Shown here in pieces: positions 50,101 through 61,090 of a DNA stretch of 64,000 nt; position 1 is the stretch's first letter; the number at the start of each line of letters is the position of its first letter. Source of the stretch: Phytoseiulus persimilis (taxonomy: Eukaryota; Arthropoda; Arachnida; Mesostigmata; Phytoseiidae); assembly GCA_037576195.1 (NCBI GenBank), contig CM075102.1, positions 19,712,745 through 19,776,744 of the forward strand, read 5' to 3'. The notes under the pieces are model-generated. The model did not search any database and was not told the origin of the DNA. It saw nothing but the letters and a program-made list of their open reading frames with translations. The position numbers were made by a program, and so were the translations under genes.

Positions 50101-53100
50101 GGGCTTCAACGGAAACTCCTCCATCCTCACCTGGCGCGTTGAAAGCCAGCAGGGCCGTGAGATCAACAAAGAGAAAATGTCCGCCTGGACCTTGCTCTAC
50201 GACCACAAAGTCGACGTCGACCGCCGGCGTCGACCGAACGAGATCCCCGCTGCCACCCAAAGCATCACGGTCCCGAACCTGGTCCCCTACACCGAGTACC
50301 GACTGCGTCTCGTCGCCGAGAACATCGTCGGTCACAGCGAGCCCTCCGCCGCGACGAAATTCTTCGAAACCCTCCAGGCGCCACCCACCAAACCGCCCCA
50401 GAACGTGACGGCCCGTTCCGTAAACGCCACAGCTCTCAGAGTTCGTTGGACTCCGCTGCTCCAGGCAGATTGGTGCGGGGTGCCGAAAGGCTACAACATT
50501 TCGCACAAAAAAGTCAGCGATTCTGCGCGACCGCTGTCCGAGCTGCTCACCGATCACAACGCAAACAGCTTCGTCATCAAGAACCTCGACCCGTTCAGTC
50601 AGTACGAGATCACGGTGGCCGCGGTGAACGACGTCGGCTCGAGTCCCTGGTCGAACGCTTCCACCGCGAACACGACTGAAGCCGCGCCGGCCGTCAGTCC
50701 CACAGGACTCCAGGGTAAGGCTACCACGTCCACGACTATCGTGGTCAGCTGGCATCCCGTGGAGAAGCACTACAGGAACGGCGAGGTTCTCGGCTACAAG
50801 ATCTCGTACAGAATACTCAAGCAGAACGCAAAGCCGCAAGTGAAAGTCATCGACGCCGGCGTCGAGAAGAACGCCTACTCGACGACGCTCACTGAGCTCC
50901 GGAAGTTTTCCACCTACTCGATCCAAGTCCTGGCCTTCACGGCAGCCGGCGACGGGCCCCTCAGTCAGCCGGTGCTGGCGACGACGTTCGAAGACGGTGA
51001 GTGTTCTACGTTTTTTCCTCATCGTTCCCGTTGGGAACCACCCCGGCTCGGACTCGAACTCTGATGGTGGATAACGTGAATTATTTTCCAGTTCCTGGGG
51101 AGCCGTCGAACGTTTCGTTCCCCGACGTCTCGACCACGAGCGCCCGGATCATCTGGGACGTCCCGAAAGAGCCCAACGGCGAGATTCTGGGCTACAGAGT
51201 TGCCCATGCACTCCTGAAGCAGGGCATCGAGCTGACATTCACCAACAAGGAAGTCACTCCCATGGACCGGACGTTGAAAGTGTCAGGACTGAGGCCGAAC
51301 GAGTACTACGTGTTCTCCGTGTCCGCGCGCACAAAAGAAGGTTGGGGACAGGAGGTTCGAGCTCAGGTGCTCACGACGTCCACTCGAGAGAAACCGCGGG
51401 CACCGTCGGCGCCCATCATCAACCCGACCCAGGTCCAAGCCCGTCAGCTGACTTTCACCTGGGCACCAGGAGCGGACGGCTACGCTCCTCTCCGGTATTA
51501 TCTGGTGCAACAGTACGAGCCGTACTCTCACAAGCCGTGGAAGACGTTGCCCACCAAGATCGATCCACAGGTCACCAGTTTCACGGTCACCGGCTTGAGG
51601 CCTTCAACGGTGTACCAGTTCAGACTGGAGGCGGTCAACGACATCGGCTCGAGCGGCTGGAGCGCCGAATCAAATCGCACGAAAACTCTGCCCGCCTCCC
51701 CCGAGAAGCCGCCGAGCGGTATCGTGGTGACGCCCTACACCACGACGTCTATCACGGTCACCTGGACACCGCTCGACGACCAAGACTGGAACGGCGACAC
51801 CCAAACTCAGCTCCGGGGCTACAAGCTCGTCGCCTGCCTCATCGCCAACGGCGTCACTTCCGAGTGCCGATCAGAGGACGTCCGCGGTCAATACTCCTAC
51901 AACAGGACCATCGAGGACCTGGTGAAGGACCGCGACTACGAGGTGAGAGTGTACGCTGTCAACGCGCAAGGAGAGAGCCCCCCGAGCCGAACCGAGAAAG
52001 TGGCCGTCGGCGAAGCCGTTCCCACCGGGAGGCCTCTGCTCGTTCAGGCCGAAGCGATCTCGTCGACCGAAATCAGGGTCACCTGGAAATCCCCTCCGAG
52101 GTCGGAACTGAACGGCGCTCTGCTCGGCTACAAGATATTCTACTCCGCCTTCCGCACGGCCAACGGGAGCGCGTGGCGGGAAATGAAAGAAGCCGTTCCC
52201 GTAGAACCCACCCAGTACACTCTCATGGACCTGGACAGCTACACGAATTACTCGATCCAAGTGCTCGCCTTCAACCCGGCCGGAGACGGCCCGAGATCCG
52301 ATGCGTTGATCATCCAGACGCAGGAAGACAAGCCCGGTCCTGTGACGAATCTGACTTTCAGCCAGATCACCATGTCCTCACTGCTCGTGTCCTGGCACGC
52401 GCCTCACAACCCGAACGGCGTCATCCAGAACTACTTGCTCACCTACGAAACCTCCAACTCGCCAGGCAACGAGTTCAGTAAGCAGGTCCGTCAGAAGCTC
52501 AATGTGACCTATCTGCACGTCAGCGGACTACGAGAGTACCTGACGTACACGTTCAGTGTCAGAGCTGAAACCATCTGCGGATACGGGCCCGTGCTCAGCA
52601 AAAACGTCACCACCGGCCCGCAGGAGAATTCTCCTGAGGCGCCCACCGAACTGTTCCTGAAAAGCACAACCATAAGTACGACCCTGTCGTGGAGAAACAA
52701 TCTCGGAGGGCAGGGTCCGATAACGGGCTATCTGATCGAGGTCAAACCCGCCACGTCCAACAACGAAGAGGAATCCTGGCACACGGTCGTGGCTCTCGAC
52801 AACGGCGCTCAACAGAGCTATACGTTGTCATACCAGAACCTCTTACCGTCGATGGGCTACAAGTTGAGGCTGATGGCGAGGAACAACTTCGGTGTATCGC
52901 GACCGGTCTACGCGAGGGGCATCGTTGAAACTCCAAGTGAGGACCCTTAGGAACTCTAACACCGTTGAGCATTCTCGGATACTGAATCCAGAGATTCCTC
53001 GCTAGATCGAGATTCTCGCTCGACTCAAATAATCCATTATTCACAGATAAGTACTATCTCGAGCTCAAAAGATCGATGCCGTTCTATAGAGAGGTCTGGT

Positions 53101-54992
53101 TCCTCGTGATGGTGGCCATTACCACGACAATCATCATCATCTTGGTCGCAACGATACTATGTGTCAAAGGCTCGGCCTACAAGTACAAACGTGAGTGTCC
53201 TGGAAGATCGTACACAGTCCGAGTCGAGTGACAAGTTCTGAAGTCATGCTCGAGGACTTGCGTCCCCGGGAAGCTTCGCGCAGTAACGTGGCTCGACACT
53301 CGCACAGCGGGCTCTCGCAGTGCGAATTCGAGGAAACTTGGAGGAGGCGACAGAGCAAGCCGCTGGCGCAGATACTTCCGAAAGGCTCCTATTGTGAGAA
53401 CATCACGAACGCTATCGAGGTTCTTTCTCGAGAATACTCTGATGCGCTCCCTCGATATGAGCTGTCGGAGCTAGCGTAGTGAATTCTACGGGGACTCCAC
53501 CTCAAACTGAATTTTCTTATGATCCCTTAACGCCGCTGCAGTGGAACAAAATTTCTACGGATATCCGAGAGCTGGAGTTTCCGTGGCCACCATCGGTACG
53601 ACAAGGTACTCGGGAACGACGACGCCAGACTTTTCATTCATTCTTTGGAAACTTGGTTACTTTCGAGTCTTTATGGTTGTTTTGGGTCCTTAGTTTTGAG
53701 CTCGCGTCGCCTGGTCCTAAGGCCCTGTGCACTTGACTGTGCTGTTTCGCGGAGCTCCCTCAGTCCAACGGCGTCGCTGCCGAATGATTTCCCATTCGAT
53801 TTTCATTCAGTTTTTTTCATTCTCTCCCTCCATTTCAGATCTGCTCTTACGTGAGTTTATTCATTATTGAATTTTTGAGTTAAACCCGCAGCGTGTTTTT
53901 CCCATCTCTTGTTTGTGTGTGTGTGTGTGAGCAGCTTTGCGGACGTGTTTGGCGTGGAATTTGCACAACAGTCAGATGCTTGCTCTGCGAATGGGACGGG
54001 GAAGACGAGGAGCATGTAGCGCGGGGTACTCTTCGTGCTTTCTCCCATCCTGGAAACCTTGTATCCCCGTTTCCTTGGAACCCGAATGAGACTGCCTTGC
54101 CTTTGTACACCGACGATGACTCGTAGTCTCGTCCGGTAGTTTCAGTTGCAATGCTGTGCGGCAACCTACTCGAACACCCCTCTTCTGTGGTCAACATCAC
54201 TTCTGAATTCATCCATGACCCCTAACCGAGATATTCCGTGGGAACTTGCAGAGGAACTTTTAGAACGGGAGGAGGAAGCGATACGAGCCTCGCATTCCGC
54301 TCTGGACGAATCAACGTTAGCCGCGCTGGAACTCCGACCCGCGGCTGGAACCCTCCCGATGCCAGCTTCACATAGAAACACTCTGACGAGCAACACCGGG
54401 AGCGTGCGCCGCAGAACGAACAACTCTACGCGCCCGAAATACGTTGGGTGAGTGTTGTCAGCTTGGAAACTCTCTATGCCTCGCTGTTCGAGTTTTGTCA
54501 AGCGCCCTCCGTATTTGAAGAAACCATTCAGCTGAAAATGATCGCCCCTTGTTTCTACTGCTGACATCGGCCTTTATTCGCAGACCCGCTTCAGTGACTT
54601 ACTCCGATGAGGAGGATGACGTCAAGGGCGGCGGCTACGACGACGAATCGTCGTTGACGGAAAAACCGTCAGATCTCGGTGACACGGACTCAGAAAGTGA
54701 AAGTCAACGAGGCGGCGCAACGTCGCGAGCTCATTCTTTTGTCAATCACTACGCAAACGTGAACGACACGTTACGTCAGAGTTGGAAACGACAGAAAATC
54801 GCCACAAAGCCTCCGCCAAGCTATTCCGACCAGGAGGACTATCCCGCCATGTCGTTCGACCCGTCAGCTCAAACGCCCGGAACGTCATATCAAGGAACGA
54901 TGCAATCCGCCTCAATGAACGGAGGTCGTGTCGTTCTCAACAATACAGCTGGATCCAGGGCACCGTTGCCTGGCTTCACGTCGTTCGTTTGA
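23070..54992 (+). CDS. sdk: Sidekick homophilic cell-adhesion protein
   Basis: Sidekick proteins are single-pass, homophilic immunoglobulin-superfamily adhesion molecules; in animals they act at synapses and tricellular junctions. Exons read: 23070-23127, 39015-39200, 43465-43762, 45388-45448, 45542-45950, 46039-46713, 46808-47580, 49359-49710, 49836-50996, 51092-52936, 53047-53190, then probably 54252-54447 and 54584-54992. All junction phases agree, giving about 2,188 residues, close to known sidekicks. Order: signal peptide, six Ig domains, thirteen fibronectin III domains, transmembrane helix (about residues 1956-1979), and a cytoplasmic tail ending GFTSFV, a PDZ ligand. This 6 Ig + 13 FNIII layout is diagnostic of the family. 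The first intron is about 15.9 kb against mostly sub-kilobase introns downstream. The exact acceptor of the first cytoplasmic exon is the least certain point; an extra small exon between 53,191 and 54,251 is possible. Confidence 0.93.
23128..39014. other. sidekick intron 1 (about 15.9 kb)
   Basis: This is by far the longest gene-free stretch on the plus strand. Many 60-190-codon frames occur on both strands, and none joins into a confident gene. Minus-strand frames at 25876-26416, 26946-28050, 28556-29125 and 31482-32057 read most like protein; the second resembles part of a protein kinase and is listed separately. An imperfect GAT microsatellite lies near 24810-24850. No reverse transcriptase, transposase or long terminal repeat was seen. 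Confidence 0.5.
26946..28050 (-). other. Kinase-like coding trace inside sidekick intron 1
   Basis: A minus-strand exon-like block (about 27774-28050, GTTGAAG acceptor, GTGATA donor) contains GYAPAPELLARK followed by INPFAMAATTWE. Read on through the donor it gives VIYGREP. This resembles the APE motif and subdomain IX of a protein kinase. Downstream on the same strand, within 26946-27191, DDWGRLLTSVCFG and DRNRAAKILAELN resemble subdomain XI (C-x-x-D-x-x-x-R). The order is right for one gene. A frame at 31730-32026 (KFTATLLRKSRRQEAEFQ) could be a beta3/alphaC region without the usual lysine. I could not find a glycine loop, HRD or DFG, or join the pieces in phase. It may be a nested pseudokinase gene, a decayed copy, or coincidence in stop-poor DNA. 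Confidence 0.25.
39015..39200 (+). CDS. sdk: sidekick exon 2: Ig domain 1, first part
   Basis: After a CCCAATCCAG acceptor the frame reads DSAPRITHGPQSVVIPRGG, then LACRTTGMPPAQIRWMRNG, with the B-strand cysteine and the core tryptophan of an I-set Ig domain. It ends in phase 1 at GTGAGT. The partner cysteine (YRC) is in the next exon at 43,465. Confidence 0.93.
39201..43464. other. sidekick intron 2 (about 4.3 kb)
   Basis: No gene is confidently present. A minus-strand frame at 39589-40071 (160 codons, charged) is overlapped by an equally long plus-strand frame (39622-40107). Several 60-95-codon minus frames follow up to 41,524. No catalytic motif of a mobile element is visible in them. Confidence 0.45.
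43465..45448 (+). CDS. sdk: sidekick exons 3-4: end of Ig1 and Ig2
   Basis: Exon 43465-43762 completes Ig1 (DGEYRCVAMNSVGS) and starts Ig2. Exon 45388-45448 supplies the end of Ig2 (VTLANQNTLNEIEGPVIDFK); phases are 2 then 0. Ig2 keeps the core Trp (ASWTRDG) and the F-strand Tyr (KGKYR). It shows no cysteine at the B-strand position (IQVFS) and a valine where the F-strand cysteine is expected, so the usual intradomain disulphide is missing. Confidence 0.85.
45542..46713 (+). CDS. sdk: sidekick exons 5-6: Ig domains 3 to 6
   Basis: Exons 45542-45950 and 46039-46713 cover Ig3 (LECVANAHP ... YECRVF), Ig4 (LTCNATGNPPAEITWYRN ... YQCIAKN), Ig5 (LECNATGAPQPKARW ... YTCEMSN) and the start of Ig6 (LDCGVASD ... 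EVTWLFNG). Each has the paired cysteines and tryptophan. Several N-x-S/T sites fit an extracellular glycoprotein. Confidence 0.95.
46808..52936 (+). CDS. sdk: sidekick exons 7-10: end of Ig6 and thirteen FNIII domains
   Basis: Exons 46808-47580, 49359-49710, 49836-50996 and 51092-52936 carry the end of Ig6 (YTCRVASPGG) and thirteen fibronectin III repeats. Repeats show the usual SWxPP/TWxPP tryptophan and the late Tyr (for example SVPYQFRVKAKNAVG, STVYQFRLEAVNDIG). Most FNIII boundaries fall inside exons, and the two large exons hold three and more than five repeats. G+C is visibly higher here than in the introns. Long frames on the minus strand and in the other plus frames across this block are shadows. 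Confidence 0.97.
48978..49049 (-). tRNA. tRNA-Pro (anticodon AGG)
   Basis: The minus strand folds as a full tRNA. The acceptor stem GGCTCGT pairs with ACGAGCC, the D-arm includes TGGTCTAGGGGTATGA, the anticodon loop is TTAGGGT (AGG), and the T-arm GGGTTCAAATCCC holds the B box. The anticodon stem (TTCGC/GCGAG) has one T-G wobble at its outer pair. A TTTTT Pol III terminator follows a few bases downstream. It lies antisense in a sidekick intron (47,581-49,358). I count position 48978 as the discriminator base. Confidence 0.95.
53047..53190 (+). CDS. sdk: sidekick exon 11: juxtamembrane and transmembrane segment
   Basis: After a TTCACAG acceptor the exon reads KRSMPFYREV, then a hydrophobic helix VWFLVMVAITTTIIII through LVATILCV, then basic residues KGSAYKYK. 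This is the stop-transfer layout of a type I membrane protein. It ends in phase 1 at GTGAGT. Confidence 0.93.
53914..53929. repeat. (TG)8 microsatellite
   Basis: Eight perfect TG units lie in the intron between the transmembrane and cytoplasmic exons of sidekick. Confidence 0.9.
54252..54992 (+). CDS. sdk: sidekick cytoplasmic exons
   Basis: Exon 54252-54447 (acceptor AACTTGCAG in phase 1, donor GG|GTGAGT) reads ELLEREEEAIRASHSALDES. Exon 54584-54992 reads PASVTYSDEEDDVKGGG and ends LPGFTSFV-stop. The C-terminal SFV matches the PDZ-binding end of vertebrate and insect sidekicks. An earlier acceptor at 54145 leaves the same frame open but in phase 0, which does not fit the transmembrane exon, so I prefer 54252. 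Confidence 0.8.
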
Positions 54993-57364
54993 TTCCATCG
55001 AAATTTGTGGAAAAATTGTCCTGGTTTTGTTCTCTATTCGATCGGGTTCACGATCGCGATTCCCTTTAGCGCGATTTCCCTTCATAGAGTTTCATGATCA
55101 TCATAACATTGTCATTGGGGCCCCCGATTGATCAGTCGGTGGGATCGACTGCCAACGTCTGGTACGTGCATTTACGAAGCTTTATCGTTAACCACTCGAT
55201 CCACGGTCGGAGCGAGGGATCGAACGTAGTTCAATAAGTGGATAGATGTGGAAGGAATGGAGGTTCCAAGAGTGTTTGAAAGAGCGATTGCATTTTGAGT
55301 GAGAACTCGACATCGTTATCAATAAGTTAGAGAATCTGCTCGAGAAACCGATTGAAATGTAAAAAGCTACAATGTACACAGAATGTTTGTACATACAGAA
55401 AGTGTGTCAATGGCCCCAGAACGGATGTGTGTCGAGGATGTATTTATTCTGAAAGACACCTTGCCCTAACGGAAACGATGGCGAGGGCATTATGGACCCG
55501 CGTCAAGAAATGTTCGAGTGTGATCTTCAGTCTCATGGTTAGAAGGAGTAATGGAGAGAGAGGGTGTTCGAGAAGTTTTGATCACCTTCGGGTAGCGCCT
55601 CTGGAAGGAATTACGGAACATTGTTCTGTGTTCATTCTGCGCGTGTATCAGCTCTCACCTTGCTCTGAGATTGGAAGATTTCTGTTCTCGAGGGCATCGA
55701 GACAGATTTTATAAGCCGTCTCAACTTCTCGGATAACTCGGCCGCTCAGAAGATGTGTTCACCTCGAATCAGCTCATACAGATCGCTTGAAAATGCAATG
55801 TGTACTATATGAAAAGGAGTATTCTTGAAATCGAGTCGAAACTGCCAACCTTGCGGATTTGAACTATGCTCTGCAACAATACATTCTGTACAAATCATTG
55901 TGAACCTTTGCCGCACCTGGAAGCGCCATCATCATCATTTGGATAGCGCGGCGCAAAATCAATGCTCATTTCACTCGGTTCGCAGAATATCACATGTACA
56001 TAATGAAATACAGTTAACGGAGGGGGGCGAGAAGGTGAGACGAACCCACTATCGTTGAAAACAGAAATTGTGTCAACCATAGCCAACATAGAACATTACT
56101 TAAATTGAAGCGCAGAGGATACACTGTTCGATACAATTGGCGAATAGACGCGTTCGCTTAAAACACGAGAATTATTTGAATCGGAACGTTGGGAATAAAG
56201 GATGTTCTCAGCTGATTTTTCCGAGCTTCTATTTTACTCACGACGGAAGGTTGCTAGAGCGGCAGTGGAGAGGAAGTATACCAGGTCTTCAAAAAATCGA
56301 AATGTCGATCGTGCGCTCTCAAAATTACAGTTCCCGTTCTCGTGCTGCATGGACGATTCACTTGGTAGCAGGAAGTGTCCATTAACTCGCAAGAAATCAT
56401 AGAATCATCACATTCCGATCAGAAAAACTTCTCTTCGACTTTATTCGTATGAATCGGATTTCGATGTGAATCAGAGCGAACGAACAATGTCATTATGACC
56501 AAACATCCTTCCCGGCGGTCGATTCCGCAGAATGAACCTTGACTGAACATCGACTCAGATCTCCAAGGTTTTCCCAGGTTTCCGGAATTAACCGCATACG
56601 ATCGAAATTTCATTCTCCTGGAGCTATGGGATTTGCGGTTCTCAGAAAACGAGTTCTGATAGAGCTGTGAGTGCGATTACGAAACATGCTAGGTCCAGCT
56701 AGGCCATGAACGGACGCAAAAATCGAAATTTCGTCCGAAAATCGACGCCGAGATTCTACAAATATCAGGCACTTAAATTCGAAGATCAGACGTTTGAATA
56801 CAAAAACTTCTTCTTACGTTCCGAGAATTCTAAAACTCATTATAATAACGTCCCAGCTGAACTGCGCACGAGCCTCATTGGAAGCACCGGCTGCAGATGT
56901 TTTTGAGGTAGAGCTGTGGGTCTGTGATGCTTACAGGAGGGCTCCGTGAGCTGCGACACGCTGATCGCATCGAATCTTGTTCCAACACACTTGACTCACT
57001 GATTGTGAGACTAGGAAAAAAATCTCGCGTCCGAGCTGACATCTCAAGGTAAAGGTGAGCTGATCTTGAGCGCTCGTTGACATACATGCTGGATGAAACC
57101 AGCAAAAAATTGAAAACGTCTGTTCGCCGTTGGAATGTGCTCAAGATAGGTTTTTCCTTGCCCACACCTGTCCAGACAGGCCACCAGCACGGAAATGTCG
57201 GATTTTTCTTTCTGAAATCCTAGTACGTCAAGTATTCAGCAACAAGATTCAGTGCGATAGGCGTGACAGAGGTCGCGGAGCTTTCTTGTTAGTTTCGAGC
57301 GAAGGATTGACGAACCACCTTGGTGTTTAGAAGGCTCGTTGAAGAAATCATGGTTATAGATCAG
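54993..57364. other. sidekick 3' flank, no gene seen
   Basis: The stretch is A/T-richer than the exons and probably contains the 3' untranslated region. AATAAA occurs at 56193-56198 (+), 1.2 kb beyond the stop, and is one possible polyadenylation signal. Frames are short. No tRNA or repeat is evident. Confidence 0.4.
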
Positions 57365-59802
57365 CTAAATTCTCTCAGGAGACACATACCTAGCGCTGCC
57401 TGTTGTGCAATCGAACTGCAAAAACCTTGGTCCCCATCGCCAATCACACCGCAAGCGCTGTTGGCCTTGCGGCGCTTTTTTCGATCCGCTGCGATTTGAT
57501 GCGCAAATGGATCTGAGATGGATAGGCGGTGCTATCGATAGTTCGAGGAATGGCAAACAGAGTGAGCCACTTCCAAGATAAACGCTCTTCCGTTGCATCA
57601 CCATGCGACATTTTGTTGGAAGTGATTGACGAGTCTATCATTCGATCGAATAATCGAGTAGCGGGTGAATGTCCGCGGTTAGGATTGGCGCGTCTGAAAA
57701 TTCCTCCCGAGGTCGCTTTTATGGATGGCATTATCACAGCTTCCCCGTGGAGCCCAGGACCTCACCCCGGCAGCTCAGCTCCCGAAGCCGTCCCTAGGTG
57801 TATCGCCGTCGAATAGGATGAGGTTCAGGAGGGCTTGCAGTACGGTTCAGAAATCCTGCGAATTTTCGTACCCAAGCTTCCCTTTCTATCACCGATATTA
57901 CTCTTCTGTCCGCTGTTCTGACGGGAAGCTGTTCTTGACAAAATGTAAAAAACAGTACAGAAATTCTTCGATCGTGTTGCACGTATTTTCAACTGAGGAA
58001 ATCGAATTGTTCGGGCAGCTTCAAGAAACCGAAGCTAAGACGCTTATCCAAGGTCTCCGCGCGTATATCGCGAGTGAAAAACGTTTAATTACCATTTCAA
58101 ACATGACATGGACTGGACCTTGAACCTCAGAAGTCATCAACAATAGCTGCTGATTACTCTTCCTGCTTGAAAAAAACTCGCGTTTGTTAACGTCAGCAGG
58201 ATATAGCCAGATCTTCGTACACACTCTTTAACGAGTTTTCCGACGGGATCTTGTCTTGAGGAGCAGGCATTTAGTGATCCTAGAGTTCTTGCAAGATTCC
58301 AAATGATCTTGAGAGCCAGGCGAAATGCTTCCCGCAGCGGAACCAAGAGCTCAGAAAATGCTCTGGCGCCGCACCTCAACGAAGAAAATAGCCGAGGTAG
58401 TTCCCGGTGTGATAAGAAATTGATAGAAAAAAGTCGATGAAATTCAAGGGGTCTCGGTGTGGATCTATGACTCCACATAATAAACTCGGAATCGATTCCG
58501 AGTGTCGGGGTCAGCTCGAGTCTCCCGTTTTTTCTCCTTAGGCCTCTAGCTCGTCGGCATACTCAGTTGACGGTATGTGACCGAGTGTCACTCTGAAGAA
58601 TTGAGCTCGGACGAACTCACCCATCTTGCTCGAGGAAGTTCGTTGAACGGCAGCATTCCATGTAATTCCAGGAGAAGGGGACTTTATCTCTTCTATTGCG
58701 ATTTTCTGATGAGTATAAGTAAAGTGCTCGTCGAAACTGCCAGTCCATCGAGTGGTACGCATAGCAGGCCCGCGGGACGAATGTGCCTTCTGTACTTCGT
58801 ATTGGGACCGCGTCAATCACAACGGGAGATCGAATCCGCATTCCACGGTGCTCTCAAGCAATGAGTGGTGATCGATTACCATTCCAATTGCTCGAAAGGT
58901 CTCCTCAAGCTGGTCGAGATTCAGATTTCGATATCGCTTCAACCACTCCATGGCAAATCAGCCACATTTACACATGGAGGTCGACTGGGGGATGGTTTCC
59001 CTATTCCTTCTGGACGGAAACATTGCCACATGACCCCTGTTGTACCGGACGGGAACGGGGGCGCCGAGACGGAGCATAGAAAAAGAAACATGGGTCGGAA
59101 CGAAGCTGCTCTCCCGCGATACTTTCAATATTCAACCCGCCATCAGGTTTCGTAGCAATCGACACACCGTATCGAATTCCGTAAGGCAAGATATAAAGTG
59201 CGCCTCCGGCAAATTCTGCCTCTCAGCCTCAATGACATAGACCGGATTCCCTCATATTACTTAGGGAATGTTGCGTTGGTCTCTAGCCCCTTCGATGGAG
59301 AAAAGATGCTGCGGTCAAAGGATCAAGATGACTTTTGAGCTCGTGGTGAGCCGGCCTTGACGAGCACGGCAGAGAGCACTCGGATTCCTTTCTCACGAAG
59401 CGATAACAGCGATAAACAGCTCTCCGATGCGCATGATTGCGTCAAGCTAACGTGAAGATTGACGCCGAGAGTGAAATGTCACGAACCGTCCTCGAGTGCT
59501 GTCAAGCCGATGATTGGATTTCGTTGGATACTTGGAGGCAATCGCGAGTTCCTTGAAGTAAACGGCTTCTCATTCAAGCTTCCGTGGCCTCCCTTACACC
59601 CCCGCACGGAGTCCCTTCGCCCCGATTCGCGGTGACGCTTCACCCCGAGTTCTAGAAGCGTCGCCGTTCCATCACGACCTTCCGTCGTTCCCGATGTGAG
59701 CAAATCCAGAACCGTTGTTACTTCCGTTTCCGCTCTCATCGGGACTTCCGATCGCGAGGTCCTTTCGGCGCTATTCTGGTTCGGGATTGAGGAGCGCTCC
59801 AC
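57365..59802. other. Unassigned region with protein-like minus-strand frames
   Basis: Minus-strand stretches read like protein in several places. Near 59110-59230 is AEFAGGALYILPYGIRYGVS. Within 58538-58816 is FTYTHQKIAIEEIKSPSPG, ending YADELEA-stop. Within 58137-58478 is LREAFRLALKIIWNLARTLG. A frame of 107 codons also occurs at 59479-59802. They may be exons of one gene, but I could not link them with matching splice phases and recognise no family. A plus-strand frame at 57725-58123 competes for part of the region. Confidence 0.25.
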
Positions 59803-60073
59803 ACGAGAGGAAACATCGACCCCCTCAAGAAGTCTCCGGAAAGGCTCACATCAGTCCCTCTTCCAGCGTTCGAGGCATTGTTTTCAGCGAAACTTGTTAT
59901 TCGATGAAGACTAATGAACTGAACCGGAGTTCACAATCTTGGTCCGACACTCACGGAGCCAGCGATGACATCTGTCCGAATCAAGGACTCAGATTGAGGG
60001 AAGCAAGGAGCCGGAGACACGGACTCGGCTCATACCTAATCGAATTTACCGTTATTTAAGTTTTCGAGATAGA

Positions 60074-60079
60074 TTTATT
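60074..60079 (-). promoter_or_regulatory. Polyadenylation signal of the glycine-rich gene
   Basis: TTTATT on the plus strand reads AATAAA on the minus strand, about 150 bases beyond the stop codon at 60228. Confidence 0.5.
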
Positions 60080-60227
60080 CGTCGTTTCCTTCAAATTCAC
60101 TCTTCATTTTTCACTAAACCTTATACACATTAGCTGCGCCGACTTGTCTTCCTTCGAGGATGATTTGAAGGTTCGAAGTGGGCGTAAAAATTCATCACGT
60201 CACGTTATGTACACGTCGGTTGACTGA

Positions 60228-60704
60228 TTACCATCCTCCTCCGGAAGAGCCTCCGTGTCCACCCTGCTGTTGCTGCCATCCACCACCGTGTCCTCCCTGT
60301 TGCTGCTGTTGTTCCTGCTTGACGATGAGAATCTTGGCCTGGCCTCCAGAGCTCGACTGTCCTCCGGTGCGGGAGAGAACTTGGCCTCCAGCGTTGGTGG
60401 TGGTGATCTTGTGGACGGACTTGATCTCCTGGGTGGGTCCTGAGATGGTGTATGTGGCACCTCCGCCCTGGCTCTGGTGACCGTGCGAGGCTCCTCCGCC
60501 CAAGAGTCGGGCGAGTCCTACGGCCGAGAGCGCGGCGTTGTCCTCATCCTGGCCCTGGTTTCCACCGTGACCACCACTGCCTCCGTGGCCTCCGAAGTCA
60601 CCTCCTCCGTGACCTCCTCCGTGTCCACCGCCACCACCACCACCACCGAGGAAACCGCCGAAAGCGACGTGGGCAACCAGAGCAAGAACGATGAAGCTCT
60701 TCAT
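60228..60704 (-). CDS. Secreted glycine-rich protein
   Basis: The 158-residue product begins with a signal peptide (MKSFIVLALVAHVAFG). Mature sequence is then dominated by GGH/GGG runs (residues about 17-50) and a central, less repetitive segment (DEDNAALSAVGLARLLGGG, then TYTISGPTQEIKSVHKITTT). It ends with Gln runs alternating with GGHGGGW units. Such proteins in arthropods are structural (cuticle, silk, attachment cement) or sometimes antimicrobial; I cannot choose between these. I chose the ATG at 60704 because it opens the signal peptide; the frame extends further upstream without a comparable start. Coding sequence is a single exon. About 55 bases upstream an A/T-rich GTAATAAAAG might serve as a TATA-like element. 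Confidence 0.8.
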   Translation of the reverse strand: MKSFIVLALVAHVAFGGFLGGGGGGGGHGGGHGGGDFGGHGGSGGHGGNQGQDEDNAALSAVGLARLLGGGASHGHQSQGGGATYTISGPTQEIKSVHKITTTNAGGQVLSRTGGQSSSGGQAKILIVKQEQQQQQGGHGGGWQQQQGGHGGSSGGGW

Positions 60705-61090
60705 AGTATTTTTCAGTGAAATTCTGTTTCCTGTAGCAATAGGCTGCGGCTCAGGCACTTTTATTACGGGCCCGCATTGAAAGGAGGAGAATGAGAAGGA
60801 GACACCGTTGGTGGGCGCAGCAGCTTAACCCAAGCTAAAGAACGTCTCTCTTTCCAATGCCATTGGAAACATTTGTCTCTGGTTCGCTCTTACTGCTGCC
60901 GCCGTCGCGTCAACCACCGCAGCTGCCGCCGCTGAAGTCGTGGTCGTCATCGGCGATGTTGTATCCGTTTTCGCTGATGTTCTTTAACATCTCAAGTGGC
61001 AGCGGCAAATTAAAGACGGATCCGAAGACCGAAAGCATCCACCGAATCGATTTGATCCTCGGAATCGTTCAGAGTCGACAGTTCGCATCA
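60705..61090. other. Promoter-side flank of the glycine-rich gene
   Basis: No gene is supported. A run of GCC/GCN-like triplets near 60895-60935 makes one plus-strand frame look protein-like for a short distance. Confidence 0.3.

Noticed and set aside
49961-51022. 353-codon open frame on the minus strand
   Set aside because: It lies exactly opposite sidekick FNIII exons, whose high G+C and codon bias leave the complementary frame open. The sense strand has unambiguous FNIII repeats.
51342-52481. 379-codon open frame on the plus strand
   Set aside because: Out of frame with the sidekick FNIII exon 51092-52936 and rich in Arg/His/Ser, typical of a shadow.
53191-53740. Reading frames after the sidekick transmembrane exon (53195-53479 and 53479-53736)
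   Set aside because: The first is a read-through of the GTGAGT donor. Neither shows splice sites in phase with the transmembrane exon, so I treated them as intron, though a small missed exon cannot be excluded.
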